DNA of 64,000 bases from JAXGMV01 sp040772085 (GCA_040772085.1 JAXGYU010000001.1:1984001-2048000), one strand, 5' to 3'. Positions 17,456 through 26,620 are shown, counted from the stretch's first letter. Numbers and translations are program-made. Notes: generated by a model from the sequence alone, not told the origin.

Positions 17456-18567
17456 AACGCCTGGGTTTGATCATCAACCCTGTCGCCGGCATCGGCGGCC
17501 GGGTTGGGTTAAAGGGCAGCGACGGGCTGGCAGTCCAGCAGCAGGCGCTGGCTCGAGGCGCGCATCCATGGTCGGAAGGCCGCGCCAGACTGGCGCTGGA
17601 AGCGCTGATTGAGTCTGGCGCACGATTCAAGCTGTTGACCGGTCAGGGCAGGATGGGTGAAACCCTGGCGCGTGAACTGGGACTTAAGCCGCAGGTCGTC
17701 ACGATCAAAGGCGGACTGACAACAACGGCAGAGGATACCATCGCCGCTGCCAGGGAAATGAAAGTGCTGGGTGTCGATCTGCTGCTCTTTGCCGGCGGTG
17801 ATGGCACCGCGCGTGATATTCATCAGGCGGTCGGTCAGACACTGCCAGTGCTGGGCATTCCGGCAGGCGTGAAAATCCATTCGGCTGCCTTCGCGGTCAC
17901 GCCTTGGGCGGCGGGTGAGATTACTGCCAGCTATCTCAAAAGCGCTGACCCACTCACCAGCGAGGCGGAGGTTGCCGACCTGGATGAAGAGCGCTATCGC
18001 GCTGGCGTCGTGAGCTCGCAACTCTATGGTTACCTGAATGTCCCCTATCTGCCCAACCGCCGGCAAAACCGCAAGGCGCCGACACCGGCCTCTGAGGCTG
18101 TGCGGGTGCAAGCCATCGCTGAGGATGTATCCGAACGGCTGAGTGCCGGCTGGCTGACGGTGCTAGGTCCGGGGACGACCAGCCGGGCAGTCGCGGAGCG
18201 TATGGGCTGGCAAAAAACGTTGCTGGGCGTTGACGTTTATGACAACAGCAAAGGCTCGTTGCTGCTTGACGCGGATGAGGCTGGTTTGCTCGAGGTGTTG
18301 CAAGACAAGCAGACGATGCTGGTGCTCTCGCCAACCGGCGGACAGGGGTTTTTACTCGGCCGCGGCAACCAGCAGCTCAGCCCGCGGGTGCTGCGGCTAA
18401 TTGGTAAGGATAATTTGCTGATTTTAAGTCCGGTAGAAAAACTGATCGCCCTTGGCGGGCAACCGTTGCGACTGGATACCGGCGACGCGGCGACTGACCG
18501 CTGGCTGGCAGGCTACAAGCGCGTGATCGTGGGGTATCATCAGACTGTCATTTATAAAGTGGAGTAA
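17452..18567 (+). CDS. ATP-NAD kinase-fold protein, AcoX-like
   Basis: A 371-residue protein of the NAD kinase / diacylglycerol kinase fold. An INPVAGIGG N-terminus and the FAGGDGTARD motif (GGDGT at residues 115-119) are the nucleotide-binding signatures. The size and domain order fit the AcoX-like group, found next to acetoin-type dehydrogenases, whose role is not settled. It overlaps the SDR before it by 4 bases and lies 2 bases from the next SDR. It could phosphorylate NAD or a small carbonyl/hydroxy compound. Confidence 0.8.
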   Translation: MKRLGLIINPVAGIGGRVGLKGSDGLAVQQQALARGAHPWSEGRARLALEALIESGARFKLLTGQGRMGETLARELGLKPQVVTIKGGLTTTAEDTIAAAREMKVLGVDLLLFAGGDGTARDIHQAVGQTLPVLGIPAGVKIHSAAFAVTPWAAGEITASYLKSADPLTSEAEVADLDEERYRAGVVSSQLYGYLNVPYLPNRRQNRKAPTPASEAVRVQAIAEDVSERLSAGWLTVLGPGTTSRAVAERMGWQKTLLGVDVYDNSKGSLLLDADEAGLLEVLQDKQTMLVLSPTGGQGFLLGRGNQQLSPRVLRLIGKDNLLILSPVEKLIALGGQPLRLDTGDAATDRWLAGYKRVIVGYHQTVIYKVE

Positions 18568-18569
18568 AT

Positions 18570-19328
18570 ATGAACCGACTTGAGAACAAAGTTGCGATCA
18601 TCACCGGCGGCGCGTCCGGTATCGGGCTGGCGACCGCCGAATTATTTGCGCGTGAAGGCGCGGCTGTCACCATCGCTGATATCTCGCCCGCGGGTCAGCA
18701 GGCGGCAGACGCGATCAATGCTGCCGGTGGCAGGGCGCTGTTTGTGCGCTGCAATGTGGCTGACGCGGCAGATTGTCAGACGGTGGTCGAGAAGACGGTG
18801 GCGCATTTTGGCAAGCTGAACGTGCTGTTCAATAATGCCGGTATCATCCGCCGCACCACGCTGCTGACGATCGACGAAGATGACTGGGACAAAGTGATGG
18901 CGGTCAACGTAAAGTCAGTTTACCTGATGAGCAAGTTTGCCATTCCGCATATGATCAATGCGGGCGGCGGGTCGATCATCAACACCAGTTCAGGCTGGGG
19001 TCTGAAGGGTGGCGGGAACGCCATCTCGTATTGCGCCTCCAAAGGGGCGGTGACCAATATGACCCGCGCCATGGCGATCGATCACGGCGCGCAGAACATC
19101 CGCGTCAATGCGGTTGCGCCGGGCGATACCGATACCCCCATGCTGCGCAACGAGGCCAGCCAGTTGGGGCAGGCGATTGACAGCTTCCTGAGCGAGTCTG
19201 CGGACCGTCCGTTGCGTCGGTTCGCCCAGCCGATCGAGATTGCCGAAGCGGTGCTGTTTCTGGCGAGCGACGCCTCGAGCTATGTCACCGGCGCCGCGCT
19301 GCTGGTCGATGGCGGAGGCCTGGCATAG
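18570..19328 (+). CDS. Short-chain dehydrogenase/reductase (SDR), second copy of the operon
   Basis: A 252-residue classical SDR with GGASGIG at the N-terminus, NNAGI, a catalytic Ser in NTSSGWG and a YCASK motif. An Asp in TIADIS suggests NAD preference. The C-terminal YVTGAALLVDGGG is typical of glucose/3-oxoacyl-type SDRs. It differs clearly from the SDR at 16700-17455, so the two probably catalyse separate steps. It is the last gene of the operon; a REP-like hairpin follows. Confidence 0.88.
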   Translation: MNRLENKVAIITGGASGIGLATAELFAREGAAVTIADISPAGQQAADAINAAGGRALFVRCNVADAADCQTVVEKTVAHFGKLNVLFNNAGIIRRTTLLTIDEDDWDKVMAVNVKSVYLMSKFAIPHMINAGGGSIINTSSGWGLKGGGNAISYCASKGAVTNMTRAMAIDHGAQNIRVNAVAPGDTDTPMLRNEASQLGQAIDSFLSESADRPLRRFAQPIEIAEAVLFLASDASSYVTGAALLVDGGGLA

Positions 19329-19357
19329 GGATTATTTCACTGGTGAGGTTTGGGTAG

Positions 19358-19382
19358 GGCGGCTCGCGTTCCTGGAGCCGCC
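19358..19382. repeat. REP-like hairpin, GGCGGCTC type
   Basis: Preceded by GGTAG, the arms 19358-19365 and 19375-19382 are perfectly complementary (GGCGGCTC and GAGCCGCC). Spacing and flank match the GGCGGATC and GGCGGGAGC hairpins elsewhere in the window, with both arms changed together. It may also act as the end structure of the P-protein-like operon. Confidence 0.65.
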
Positions 19383-19497
19383 TTAATGTTAGTTCAGACT
19401 AACAGGCTCATTCATAATCTAGATACCCCTTTATTACAATGCAAAACTCTAGTTAATGTTAGGATAGTGGAAATTGAACTCCAAAAAAGGCGGGAAA

Positions 19498-20619
19498 ATG
19501 ATTGACCTATCAAAACTAGATGAAGGTTTATATGAAGCAATCCAAACTTCTTATGATTCATCCAATTATGCGAATGCCATAATTGATGCAATGAAGTATC
19601 TGTCAGATAAGATTCATGATATTAGTGGTCTGGACTTAGATGGTTATCCACTTGCATCCAAAGCATTCTCTCCTAATGAACCATTAATCAAATTGAATAA
19701 AATGCAGACTCAGACAGAAAAGGATATTCAGCACGGAACGATGAATTTGTTCCAAGGTTTATACCTCGCTATTAGAAATCCGAGAGTTCATAATTTGATA
19801 AAGGATGACCAGCATACGGCAGATACATTAATACATTTTATAAATTATATGTTGCTTCAAATAAGAATAATCAATCCATATTATTCCTTCTTAAGTATTA
19901 TTTGGAAGTTGCAAGACAAAATGTTTGTTGAATCATGGGATTACGCCAAAGAGATTGTAAAGCAGATTCCGAAGGGGAGAAGGTTTGATACTCTCATAGA
20001 ACTGACCAGACGCGTTAACGACTTGAAGTTTACAAACATTGCTTTTCTCTCAAGACAATTGTATGTCGATTTACCATCGGACAAACAAGAATTATTTATT
20101 ACAGTGATCTCTCAAGATCTTGAAGATTGTGAAGATGTCAATTTGTTGAAATTGATATTATCGATATTATCTGATCAAGATTGGCAGAAAGTGCAAAAAG
20201 TTGCGAAAATACGCTCTGAGAATTGGATTATCAAATCGCTACAGTCGGGTGTAACAAATTCTAGAGGCGACTTAATGGATGAGGATGGGGAGCTAGCAAT
20301 ACATGCGGCATCCAAATTCCCTTCGTTTGAGGATCAATATCAGTTAATGGTAATGCTCGTGGAGAAGTTGACAAGGTCTTATGTAGATAAAGCATACATT
20401 TTTAAAGGTTTTTTACCCCACATTCATAAAATAGATTATTGTATTATTTTTGAAGAAGTAGTTATCGAGTCCTTGATTTCATCTATGAAGGATGAAGAGG
20501 ATAATGAAGGCTATCTCACGAATCAATTAAAAGAAGCATTTACAAATCTGCCTGAACGTTGGAGAAAAAAAATAATTGCACAGAATCCAGAAGCTGAAAG
20601 TTGGTATATTCCAATATAG
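19498..20619 (+). CDS. TIGR02391 (Ymh) domain protein, AT-rich and probably acquired
   Basis: A 373-residue protein whose first ~125 residues match the TIGR02391/Ymh pattern (helical, with GTMNLFQGLYLAIRNPRVHN). This domain often occurs in genes near restriction-modification or other defence loci. The rest (about 130-373) is helical and unrecognised, perhaps HEAT-like. ATG 19498 is preferred over an upstream in-frame TTG at 19474 because AAGGCGGG lies just before it. The gene is clearly AT-richer than its neighbours and has AT-rich codons, suggesting transfer. It stands alone, with a hairpin upstream. Confidence 0.7.
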   Translation: MIDLSKLDEGLYEAIQTSYDSSNYANAIIDAMKYLSDKIHDISGLDLDGYPLASKAFSPNEPLIKLNKMQTQTEKDIQHGTMNLFQGLYLAIRNPRVHNLIKDDQHTADTLIHFINYMLLQIRIINPYYSFLSIIWKLQDKMFVESWDYAKEIVKQIPKGRRFDTLIELTRRVNDLKFTNIAFLSRQLYVDLPSDKQELFITVISQDLEDCEDVNLLKLILSILSDQDWQKVQKVAKIRSENWIIKSLQSGVTNSRGDLMDEDGELAIHAASKFPSFEDQYQLMVMLVEKLTRSYVDKAYIFKGFLPHIHKIDYCIIFEEVVIESLISSMKDEEDNEGYLTNQLKEAFTNLPERWRKKIIAQNPEAESWYIPI

Positions 20620-20622
20620 TAC

Positions 20623-21759
20623 CTACTCAATATACACCCGCTCGGGACGGGCACCGAGGCTGCACTGGATATGCCCGGTCGAGGTGCCGGCGATGCGCGC
20701 CAGGTCATCCATCAGGATGCGCCCCTCACCCTCATGCAGCAGCACACAGGCCGGGTCATTGCGCCTGACGCCCTCAACATCGGTAATGTCGACAAACGCC
20801 TGATCCATATTGGTCGCAAGGACGGGCACATGCTTACCGGCAATCGTGACGATCCCATTCTTCGCCGGGTCGGGTGAGACCAGATTACGAACATAACCGT
20901 CGCCAGCGCCAAAACCAAGGATGGCGATGCGGGTTCTTCGGCTGGTCACGGTCTCGTTGCTGTAGTAACTAAAACGCTCGCCCGCCTCAACCTCACGGAT
21001 ATCCGCCACAAAGGTCTTCCAGGTGATGGCAGGCCTGATGCCCAGGATGCCGCTCGGGTCGTTATAGCCGTAACACAGCGCCGCGGGCCGCACCAGGTTG
21101 TAATGCGTGCGCTTGTTGAGCAGGGTGGGATCCGAACTGGCGAGATGTTTGTACCTGAGCGCGATGCCGGCTGCCTCAACTTCTTCGACAGCCTGGTCAA
21201 ACAAGGCAATCTGTTTATTGGTGACCGACTGACTCTCCTCCCGCGGGTTGGCGAGGTGTGAGTAGATGCCATCCACCTGAATGCCGTCGAGCGTTTTCAG
21301 CAGGCTGATCAAATCCGCAAGCTGCGCGCCAACCGTGACGCCCAGGCGATGCAAACCGGTATCGACCTTGATATGCGCGCGGACAGTCTTGCCGGCTGTC
21401 ACGGCGGCAGCCGACAGCAGCGTCAGAAATTCCGGATCGAACGCCGGCACGACCAGGTCATACGCGATCACCGCCGGAATGGCAGCATAGGGGATGCCAG
21501 CCATGACGAGGATATAGCCATCCACACCGGCTTCCCGCAGTTGAATGGCTTCGGAAACCATCGAAGTCGCCAGCAGGTTCACGCCGCATTGTTTATAAAT
21601 GTATTTGGCGGGGCCAACCAGCCCGTGACCGTAGCCGTTCGACTTGGCGACGAACATGATGTCCACGTCCGGCCCAATGTGGCGGCGGATCAGCTCGATA
21701 TTGTGCTTGATAATCGGCAGGTCAACGATGATCTGTGAATTGGTGTAATCGGGGTTCAT
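20623..21759 (-). CDS. alr: Alanine racemase (PLP)
   Basis: A 378-residue fold-type III PLP racemase that interconverts L- and D-alanine for peptidoglycan. The PLP lysine is Lys39 in VAKSNGYGHG. The second catalytic tyrosine region (GFGAGDGYVR) and the C-terminal beta domain are present, though GYADG is altered to GAGDG. The start at 21759 is chosen for the CAGGAG ribosome site; the frame stays open further upstream without support. The stop lies 3 bases from the stop of the convergent TIGR02391 gene. A related amino-acid racemase specificity cannot be excluded. Confidence 0.85.
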   Translation of the reverse strand: MNPDYTNSQIIVDLPIIKHNIELIRRHIGPDVDIMFVAKSNGYGHGLVGPAKYIYKQCGVNLLATSMVSEAIQLREAGVDGYILVMAGIPYAAIPAVIAYDLVVPAFDPEFLTLLSAAAVTAGKTVRAHIKVDTGLHRLGVTVGAQLADLISLLKTLDGIQVDGIYSHLANPREESQSVTNKQIALFDQAVEEVEAAGIALRYKHLASSDPTLLNKRTHYNLVRPAALCYGYNDPSGILGIRPAITWKTFVADIREVEAGERFSYYSNETVTSRRTRIAILGFGAGDGYVRNLVSPDPAKNGIVTIAGKHVPVLATNMDQAFVDITDVEGVRRNDPACVLLHEGEGRILMDDLARIAGTSTGHIQCSLGARPERVYIE

Positions 21760-21906
21760 GGCAAGGCTCCTGAAATTGAGTAATGGCATTACAAGTATAG
21801 CAAGGGACGGGAGGATCAATGGTTTGCTGCTGTTGAACGATAGCAACGCCGGCGAAACTTGGCTCTTGAACCCGCGATTTTATATAATAGAGTTGTGGAG
21901 GAACCC

Positions 21907-22944
21907 ATGTTCAACCTGGAAAAACGAAAGGAAATTCATGACGCGCTGGGTCGGCGCGATAAGACTTATGCCGGCAGGTTTATTGTCGGCGTCAGAACCA
22001 CGGGCATCTTCTGTCAGGTCGATTGTCCCTCACGGCACCCGGCTTTCGAAAACTGTGAATTCTTCGAGGATATAAAAGGCGCTCTGGCGGCAGGCTTTCG
22101 ACCCTGCAAACGCTGCCGGCCAGTCTCTAGTGACACGGATGCGGCGGGGGAGATTCAGCGTGCGGTCGAGGCGGTTGAAGCTCAGCCGGATAAACACTGG
22201 CAGACGGCAGACTTTGCCGACCTCGGCATCGAAGTCGCGGCGGCTGATGCCGGGTTGCGCGACCGTTTTGATCAGACCCTGGTCGACTACGCCAGATTGA
22301 GGAGGACGGGCATGGCGATGAAAGCATTGCATCGCGGAAAGCGGGCTGCGCAGGTAAAAGAAGGCATACAGGAAGAACAACCCGAAGCTGATAGCCCTCA
22401 ACTGAATGGGGAGACGCCGTCTAATGGCACTCAGGGCGAGGTGTTGCGTGCCGTCTGGATCGAGACGCCGATCGGCGCGATGGTGGCAGTGGCGGATGAA
22501 GAAGGCTTGCTGCTGCTCGAGTTTGCCGAAGGGCGCGGGCTCGAGCGCGAGGTCGAACGACTGCGCGTAGCCATGAAAGCGCCAATTCTGCCGATGGGCT
22601 CGCCCATCCTGCAATCAACCGCCAGTCAGATCGAGCAATATTTCGCCGGCAAACGCAAAACCTTCGACCTGCCGCTCAAAGCCATCGGGACGCCGTTTCA
22701 GAAGTCGGTTTGGGACCAGTTGCTGCTGATCCCATACGGCAAGACCATCAGTTACGCCGATCTGGCGCGCGCGCTGATTAACCCCAACGCCTTCAGGGCG
22801 GTTGGGGCAGCCAACGGCGCCAACCCGATCTCGATCATCATTCCCTGTCACCGGGTCATCGCCACCGATGGTACGCTAGTTGGTTATGGCGGTGGACTGA
22901 AGCGCAAGGAATGGCTGCTCAATCACGAGCGCAAGAACAGCTAA
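21907..22944 (+). CDS. Ada-type fusion: Zn methylphosphotriester domain plus O6-alkylguanine-DNA alkyltransferase
   Basis: A 345-residue DNA repair protein. The N-terminal Ada domain has four zinc cysteines, Cys36, Cys40, Cys67 and Cys70, matching the spacing of E. coli Ada, in which the first also accepts methyl groups. A degenerate AraC-like helix region follows (about 95-140). A low-complexity linker (about 145-178) leads to the alkyltransferase domain, with acceptor Cys314 in IIPCHRVI. It repairs O6-methylguanine and probably methylphosphotriesters. The stop overlaps the next start by one base. Confidence 0.88.
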   Translation: MFNLEKRKEIHDALGRRDKTYAGRFIVGVRTTGIFCQVDCPSRHPAFENCEFFEDIKGALAAGFRPCKRCRPVSSDTDAAGEIQRAVEAVEAQPDKHWQTADFADLGIEVAAADAGLRDRFDQTLVDYARLRRTGMAMKALHRGKRAAQVKEGIQEEQPEADSPQLNGETPSNGTQGEVLRAVWIETPIGAMVAVADEEGLLLLEFAEGRGLEREVERLRVAMKAPILPMGSPILQSTASQIEQYFAGKRKTFDLPLKAIGTPFQKSVWDQLLLIPYGKTISYADLARALINPNAFRAVGAANGANPISIIIPCHRVIATDGTLVGYGGGLKRKEWLLNHERKNS

Positions 22945-23384
22945 TGGACGAAGCGCCTGCTCAGACTGAAAGTATTCGCTATCTCGAGAACGCGGTCATC
23001 CCGTTGCGTGACCTGATTACGCTGTATGATGATGCCGGCTGGGTGCTCTATACCCGCCAGCCGGAGGTGCTGGCGGCCGCGATCGCGAACTCGCTGTATC
23101 ACATCAGCGCCTGGCAGGGCAGCGACCTGGTCGGCCTGATCCGCGCGGTCGGCGATGGCGTGACGATCGTTTTCATTCAAGATATTCTGGTCAGGCAGGA
23201 TTTTCAGCGTCGGGGCATCGGCACACGCCTGCTGAAAACTCTGCTGGCGAAATATGAGCAGGTGCGGCAGATCGAACTGCTGACCGACGATACGCCCGAG
23301 ACGCGCGCGTTCTATGAGGCAAACGGTTTTATTGAGAGCTCCACGGTGAAATGTCTGTGCTATCTGAAACTGCGGGCGCCTTAG
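22944..23384 (+). CDS. GNAT family N-acetyltransferase
   Basis: A 146-residue GNAT protein. Motif A, the acetyl-CoA pyrophosphate loop, is seen as QRRGIGTRLL, and motif B as ETRAFYEANGF. The start at 22944 overlaps the stop of the Ada-type gene (TAATG), so the two are translationally coupled. The substrate is unknown. A strong bidirectional terminator follows. Confidence 0.88.
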   Translation: MDEAPAQTESIRYLENAVIPLRDLITLYDDAGWVLYTRQPEVLAAAIANSLYHISAWQGSDLVGLIRAVGDGVTIVFIQDILVRQDFQRRGIGTRLLKTLLAKYEQVRQIELLTDDTPETRAFYEANGFIESSTVKCLCYLKLRAP

Positions 23385-23401
23385 GATTAAATATTGACAA
23401 G

Positions 23402-23433
23402 ACAACACCAGGCTGAGCAGCCTGGTGTTGTTT
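23402..23433. terminator. Bidirectional terminator
   Basis: Arms 23402-23415 and 23418-23431 are perfectly complementary over 14 bp, with T residues after the right arm and A residues before the left. It lies between the convergent acetyltransferase (+) and TfoX-like (-) genes, serving both. Confidence 0.85.
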
Positions 23434-23437
23434 AATC

Positions 23438-23758
23438 TCATTTATTTCGTTTTGGTTTTGGCGGCGGCAGTTCCGCGCAAGTCACCAGCACCAACTCTCT
23501 CAGAAATTCTTTATCATCCAGGTTCTCAACCAGCAGCTTCGGTTTGCCGCCCGGGTAGGGGATGGCTTCTTCCGCCTCCGGCAAGAGCTGCCTGCCGGCA
23601 GCGGTGATTTTAATCAGCAGGCGGTCGTCAAAGATGCCGCCAAACACGAGGCCCCGGCAGTAGAGAATATATTCGCCCATCATCGCGCGGTATGACAACC
23701 CGGGCACCTGATCAAGCTGGTCGAGCACAAACGCGGCAAATTCCTTGCTGGATCCCAA
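23438..23758 (-). CDS. TfoX/Sxy N-terminal domain family protein
   Basis: A 106-residue protein matching the TfoX N-terminal domain, with the RAMMGEYILYCRGLVFGGIFDDRL pattern in its first half. In Proteobacteria the domain belongs to competence regulators, but stand-alone versions are common and of unknown role. It lies one base after the stop of the YdaT-like gene upstream, so they are co-transcribed. Confidence 0.8.
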   Translation of the reverse strand: MGSSKEFAAFVLDQLDQVPGLSYRAMMGEYILYCRGLVFGGIFDDRLLIKITAAGRQLLPEAEEAIPYPGGKPKLLVENLDDKEFLRELVLVTCAELPPPKPKRNK

Positions 23759-23759
23759 G

Positions 23760-24182
23760 TTACTCGCCCTTCTTTCTGGTAATCACTTTGGTGCCGCGAT
23801 TCCCGGCGATCTCACGCGCGCGGGTTATTGCCGCTGCCTTGGTGGCATGCAGGCTGTCTGCTTGCCTGGCGGTTTCAGAAATCACTTCCCACTGCTCCTT
23901 CTCGCCATCATAGCGCACGACGACATTATCATCCATCAGCCGAGCGCCTGAGAGACCGCCCTTACGGCGGTGCTGTATAAGGCGCATGCTGGCGAGGTCT
24001 GTCAATTCGTCAGGGGTGGCATTCTTCATCCACCTTTTCGCGGCCGTCAGGGCAATGGGGATGGCGGCATCCTCTTCGTAGCCGTCAGCGATCATCGCGT
24101 TGGCAATATCAATCGCTTTCTTGCGGGTCAGAGGGTCCAGGTTTTTCCAGCTTACCGGGTAATCACGGGTGGTCCAGGGCAT
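23760..24182 (-). CDS. YdaT-like / DUF2188 domain protein
   Basis: A 140-residue basic protein. The N-terminal part (MPWTTRDYPVSWKNL, residues 1-15) resembles ChaB/YdaT stress proteins. The C-terminal part (about 85-137) is a DUF2188 domain, ending in HATKAAAITRAREIAGNRG. Members are linked to general stress in Bacillus. It is upstream of and tightly coupled to the TfoX-like gene. Molecular function is unknown. Confidence 0.7.
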   Translation of the reverse strand: MPWTTRDYPVSWKNLDPLTRKKAIDIANAMIADGYEEDAAIPIALTAAKRWMKNATPDELTDLASMRLIQHRRKGGLSGARLMDDNVVVRYDGEKEQWEVISETARQADSLHATKAAAITRAREIAGNRGTKVITRKKGE

Positions 24183-24303
24183 CGTCAGCTCCTTTCGTAA
24201 CCAATAACGGGTGAATCAGCATTTCATACACAGACTAGTATAGCGATATTGAGGCTCAATGTCAGCAGGGCAATGGCGGGCTGTTTGCCGGCAGCGTTGA
24301 CGA

Positions 24304-25623
24304 CTATTGTTTCTTCAGAATTCGCGGGACGAAGAGCAGCAGGGGCAGCAGGAAAATGAAAAAGCTCCACAGAATGGCTTGTGACGTTGTGCCCAGCAGG
24401 CTGACGGGCACCGCGGAGGACAGGCACCAGGGGATGATGTCAGCGATCAGGATGATGGAGCTGGAGAGGTCATGCGCCAGCTCGGACGACGGGATGCCGC
24501 GCTTTTCGTAAGGCTGCTTGAAGAGCGTGTGGGTCATGATGCTGGCGCTGACTTGCGAGACCATCACGCCTGCCGAGAGCATACTGGTGAGCAGCAGCGT
24601 CAGGGAGAGACCGAGCTTCGAGATGGAAGCCTCGATCCACTTATTCAGCTCCACCAGCACGCCCGAGATGCGGAAGATGCCGGAAAAGGTGCTCGAGATG
24701 GCGACGATGATGATAATGTTGACCATCGAGAGCAGCCCGCCGCCGTCCCAGATATTGCCGAGCGCGGCTTGCCCGGGATGATAGCCATATATCCAGGCGC
24801 GCAGGATGTACAGCACGTCATACCCTTTGAGCGTGAACGCCAGCACCGAGGCGGTCAGCGCGCTGGCAGTCATGGCATAGGCGACATTGACCTTCAGCAG
24901 CGGCAGAAGCAGCATCAGCAGGAAGGGCAGCAGCAGCCACCAGGAGATGGTGAAATCCTGCTGCAGTTTGACCGGCATTTCATTGTCGAGCTGTGCCAGC
25001 GGGTTGGCGAACGAAAGCGCGCCGTAGATGATCAGACAGATTAGCAGCGGCAGCGCGGCGGATTTCCACATGCGCGTGACGTTCTGATAGAGGTTGGTGT
25101 GGGTCAGGTAGGCGATCACATTGGCGGCTGAGGCGGTGGGCGACGTGCGGTCGCCGAAGAAGATGCCGGAGAGGATGGCGCCGGCTGCCATGACCTCGTT
25201 ATAGCCGCCGGACTTGGCGATAGCCATCAGGATGACACCGGAGGTGCCGGCGACGCCGACACTGGTGCCGAGCGCGTATGAGATGATGCTGGAGAGGATA
25301 AAGGTGATGACCAGAAACAACGGCGGGCTGATGGCTTTGACGCCGTAATAGACGAAAAACGCGATCACGCCGCTCATGCGCCAGGTGGCAGTCAGGATGC
25401 CAATCAGCATCAGGATGCGCACGACCAGCAGGGCGTCCTTGATACCCAGCAGCGAGACCTGGAAGATCTGTCGGGCGGAGACGCGCCGCAATGCCGCCAG
25501 AAAGAAGGCGCTGTAACCAATGACCATGGCAAAAGCCATGCTTTTACCTGTGATCAGACAGGTGAGAATGGCGGCGATAAAAACGACAAACGCGATCAGG
25601 AAGGGCAACGGCAATTCCGGCAA
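24304..25623 (-). CDS. NhaC-family Na+/H+ antiporter
   Basis: A 439-residue integral membrane protein with about eleven to twelve hydrophobic helices. It has NhaC-family segments such as GTSVGVAGTSGVILMAIAKS and GIFFGDRTSPTASAANVIA, the latter containing the conserved Asp of the ion path. It exchanges sodium (or an organic substrate in malate/lactate variants) for protons. It stands alone on the minus strand, divergent from the AraC/GyrI-type gene. Confidence 0.85.
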   Translation of the reverse strand: MPELPLPFLIAFVVFIAAILTCLITGKSMAFAMVIGYSAFFLAALRRVSARQIFQVSLLGIKDALLVVRILMLIGILTATWRMSGVIAFFVYYGVKAISPPLFLVITFILSSIISYALGTSVGVAGTSGVILMAIAKSGGYNEVMAAGAILSGIFFGDRTSPTASAANVIAYLTHTNLYQNVTRMWKSAALPLLICLIIYGALSFANPLAQLDNEMPVKLQQDFTISWWLLLPFLLMLLLPLLKVNVAYAMTASALTASVLAFTLKGYDVLYILRAWIYGYHPGQAALGNIWDGGGLLSMVNIIIIVAISSTFSGIFRISGVLVELNKWIEASISKLGLSLTLLLTSMLSAGVMVSQVSASIMTHTLFKQPYEKRGIPSSELAHDLSSSIILIADIIPWCLSSAVPVSLLGTTSQAILWSFFIFLLPLLLFVPRILKKQ

Positions 25624-25743
25624 ACGTAATGACGAACGGCTAATTATAAAACGCCCTGAGAAAATGCGATAATTGTTGTGCGCGAACTAACGGGCACGGT
25701 CATCCGCTTCCTGCTATCATCTGGGCAGATCAGAGGAATGAGA

Positions 25744-26589
25744 ATGAACACACTTGAGGCATACAACCAGGCAATCGCATACATCGAAGAAAACCTGACC
25801 GGGGTGATCGATATGGAGCAGGTTGCGCGCATCTCATTTTGCCCTCAGGGGTTATTTCCGCGGCTGTTCACGATCCTGGCAAACATCACGCTCAGCGACT
25901 ATATCCGCAATCGCCGGCTCACCCGGGCTGCCTTCGACTTGCGCGATCGCCAGTCAAAAGTGATCGACACGGCGCTGACTTATGGTTACGAGTCCGCTGA
26001 CGCCTTCAATGTCGCCTTCAAACGTTTTCATGGCATCAGTCCCTCCCAGGTTCGCCAGGGCGCGGCGTTCAAGATCTTTCCTAAAATCAGTTTCGCAATC
26101 ACAACTCATGGAGGTATGGAGATGAACGTGCGCAGAGAACGCAAACCCGCTTTTGCAGTCGCCGGATTGACGATCAAAGCCAGGCCGGGGCTGGGTGATT
26201 TCTCCGGATTATGGGACAAATTATGGCAGCAGGGATTGGGCCAGAAACTGCTCAGCATGGGGTCAGGTCAGAGTTATGGCGCTTGTTACGCCATGCAGTC
26301 TGACGGCACCTTCACCTATATGGCTGGCTTCGATGTGGCTGACCCTGAGGCAGCCAAAACGATGGGGCTGGAGTTGCTCCAGATGCCCGAGACGGAATTC
26401 ACGATCTTCGAGATCACGGGCGCCGTGCCGGAATGTATCCACAAAGGCTATACCTATGTGATGGGCGAGTACATCCCGAGTGGGGGTTACAAGTACTCGG
26501 GTGAGGCTGATTTTGAAGTCTACTCGGATGGCGATATGACGTCCCCGGATTATCAGATGGAGTTGTGGCTGCCGCTGCAGAAAGCGTGA
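25744..26589 (+). CDS. AraC-family regulator with GyrI-like ligand domain
   Basis: A 281-residue protein with an N-terminal AraC DNA-binding domain of two helix-turn-helix units (about 1-100, with SDYIRNRRLTRAAFDLRD) and a C-terminal GyrI-like/AraE_N effector domain (about 120-281). The effector domain typically binds drugs or small hydrophobic ligands. ATG 25744 is chosen because AGAGGA lies 6 bases before it. The target genes are unknown; the divergent NhaC gene is one candidate. Confidence 0.85.
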   Translation: MNTLEAYNQAIAYIEENLTGVIDMEQVARISFCPQGLFPRLFTILANITLSDYIRNRRLTRAAFDLRDRQSKVIDTALTYGYESADAFNVAFKRFHGISPSQVRQGAAFKIFPKISFAITTHGGMEMNVRRERKPAFAVAGLTIKARPGLGDFSGLWDKLWQQGLGQKLLSMGSGQSYGACYAMQSDGTFTYMAGFDVADPEAAKTMGLELLQMPETEFTIFEITGAVPECIHKGYTYVMGEYIPSGGYKYSGEADFEVYSDGDMTSPDYQMELWLPLQKA

Positions 26590-26620
26590 CGCCAGCCCGG
26601 AAATAAACGGGTCTCATCGA

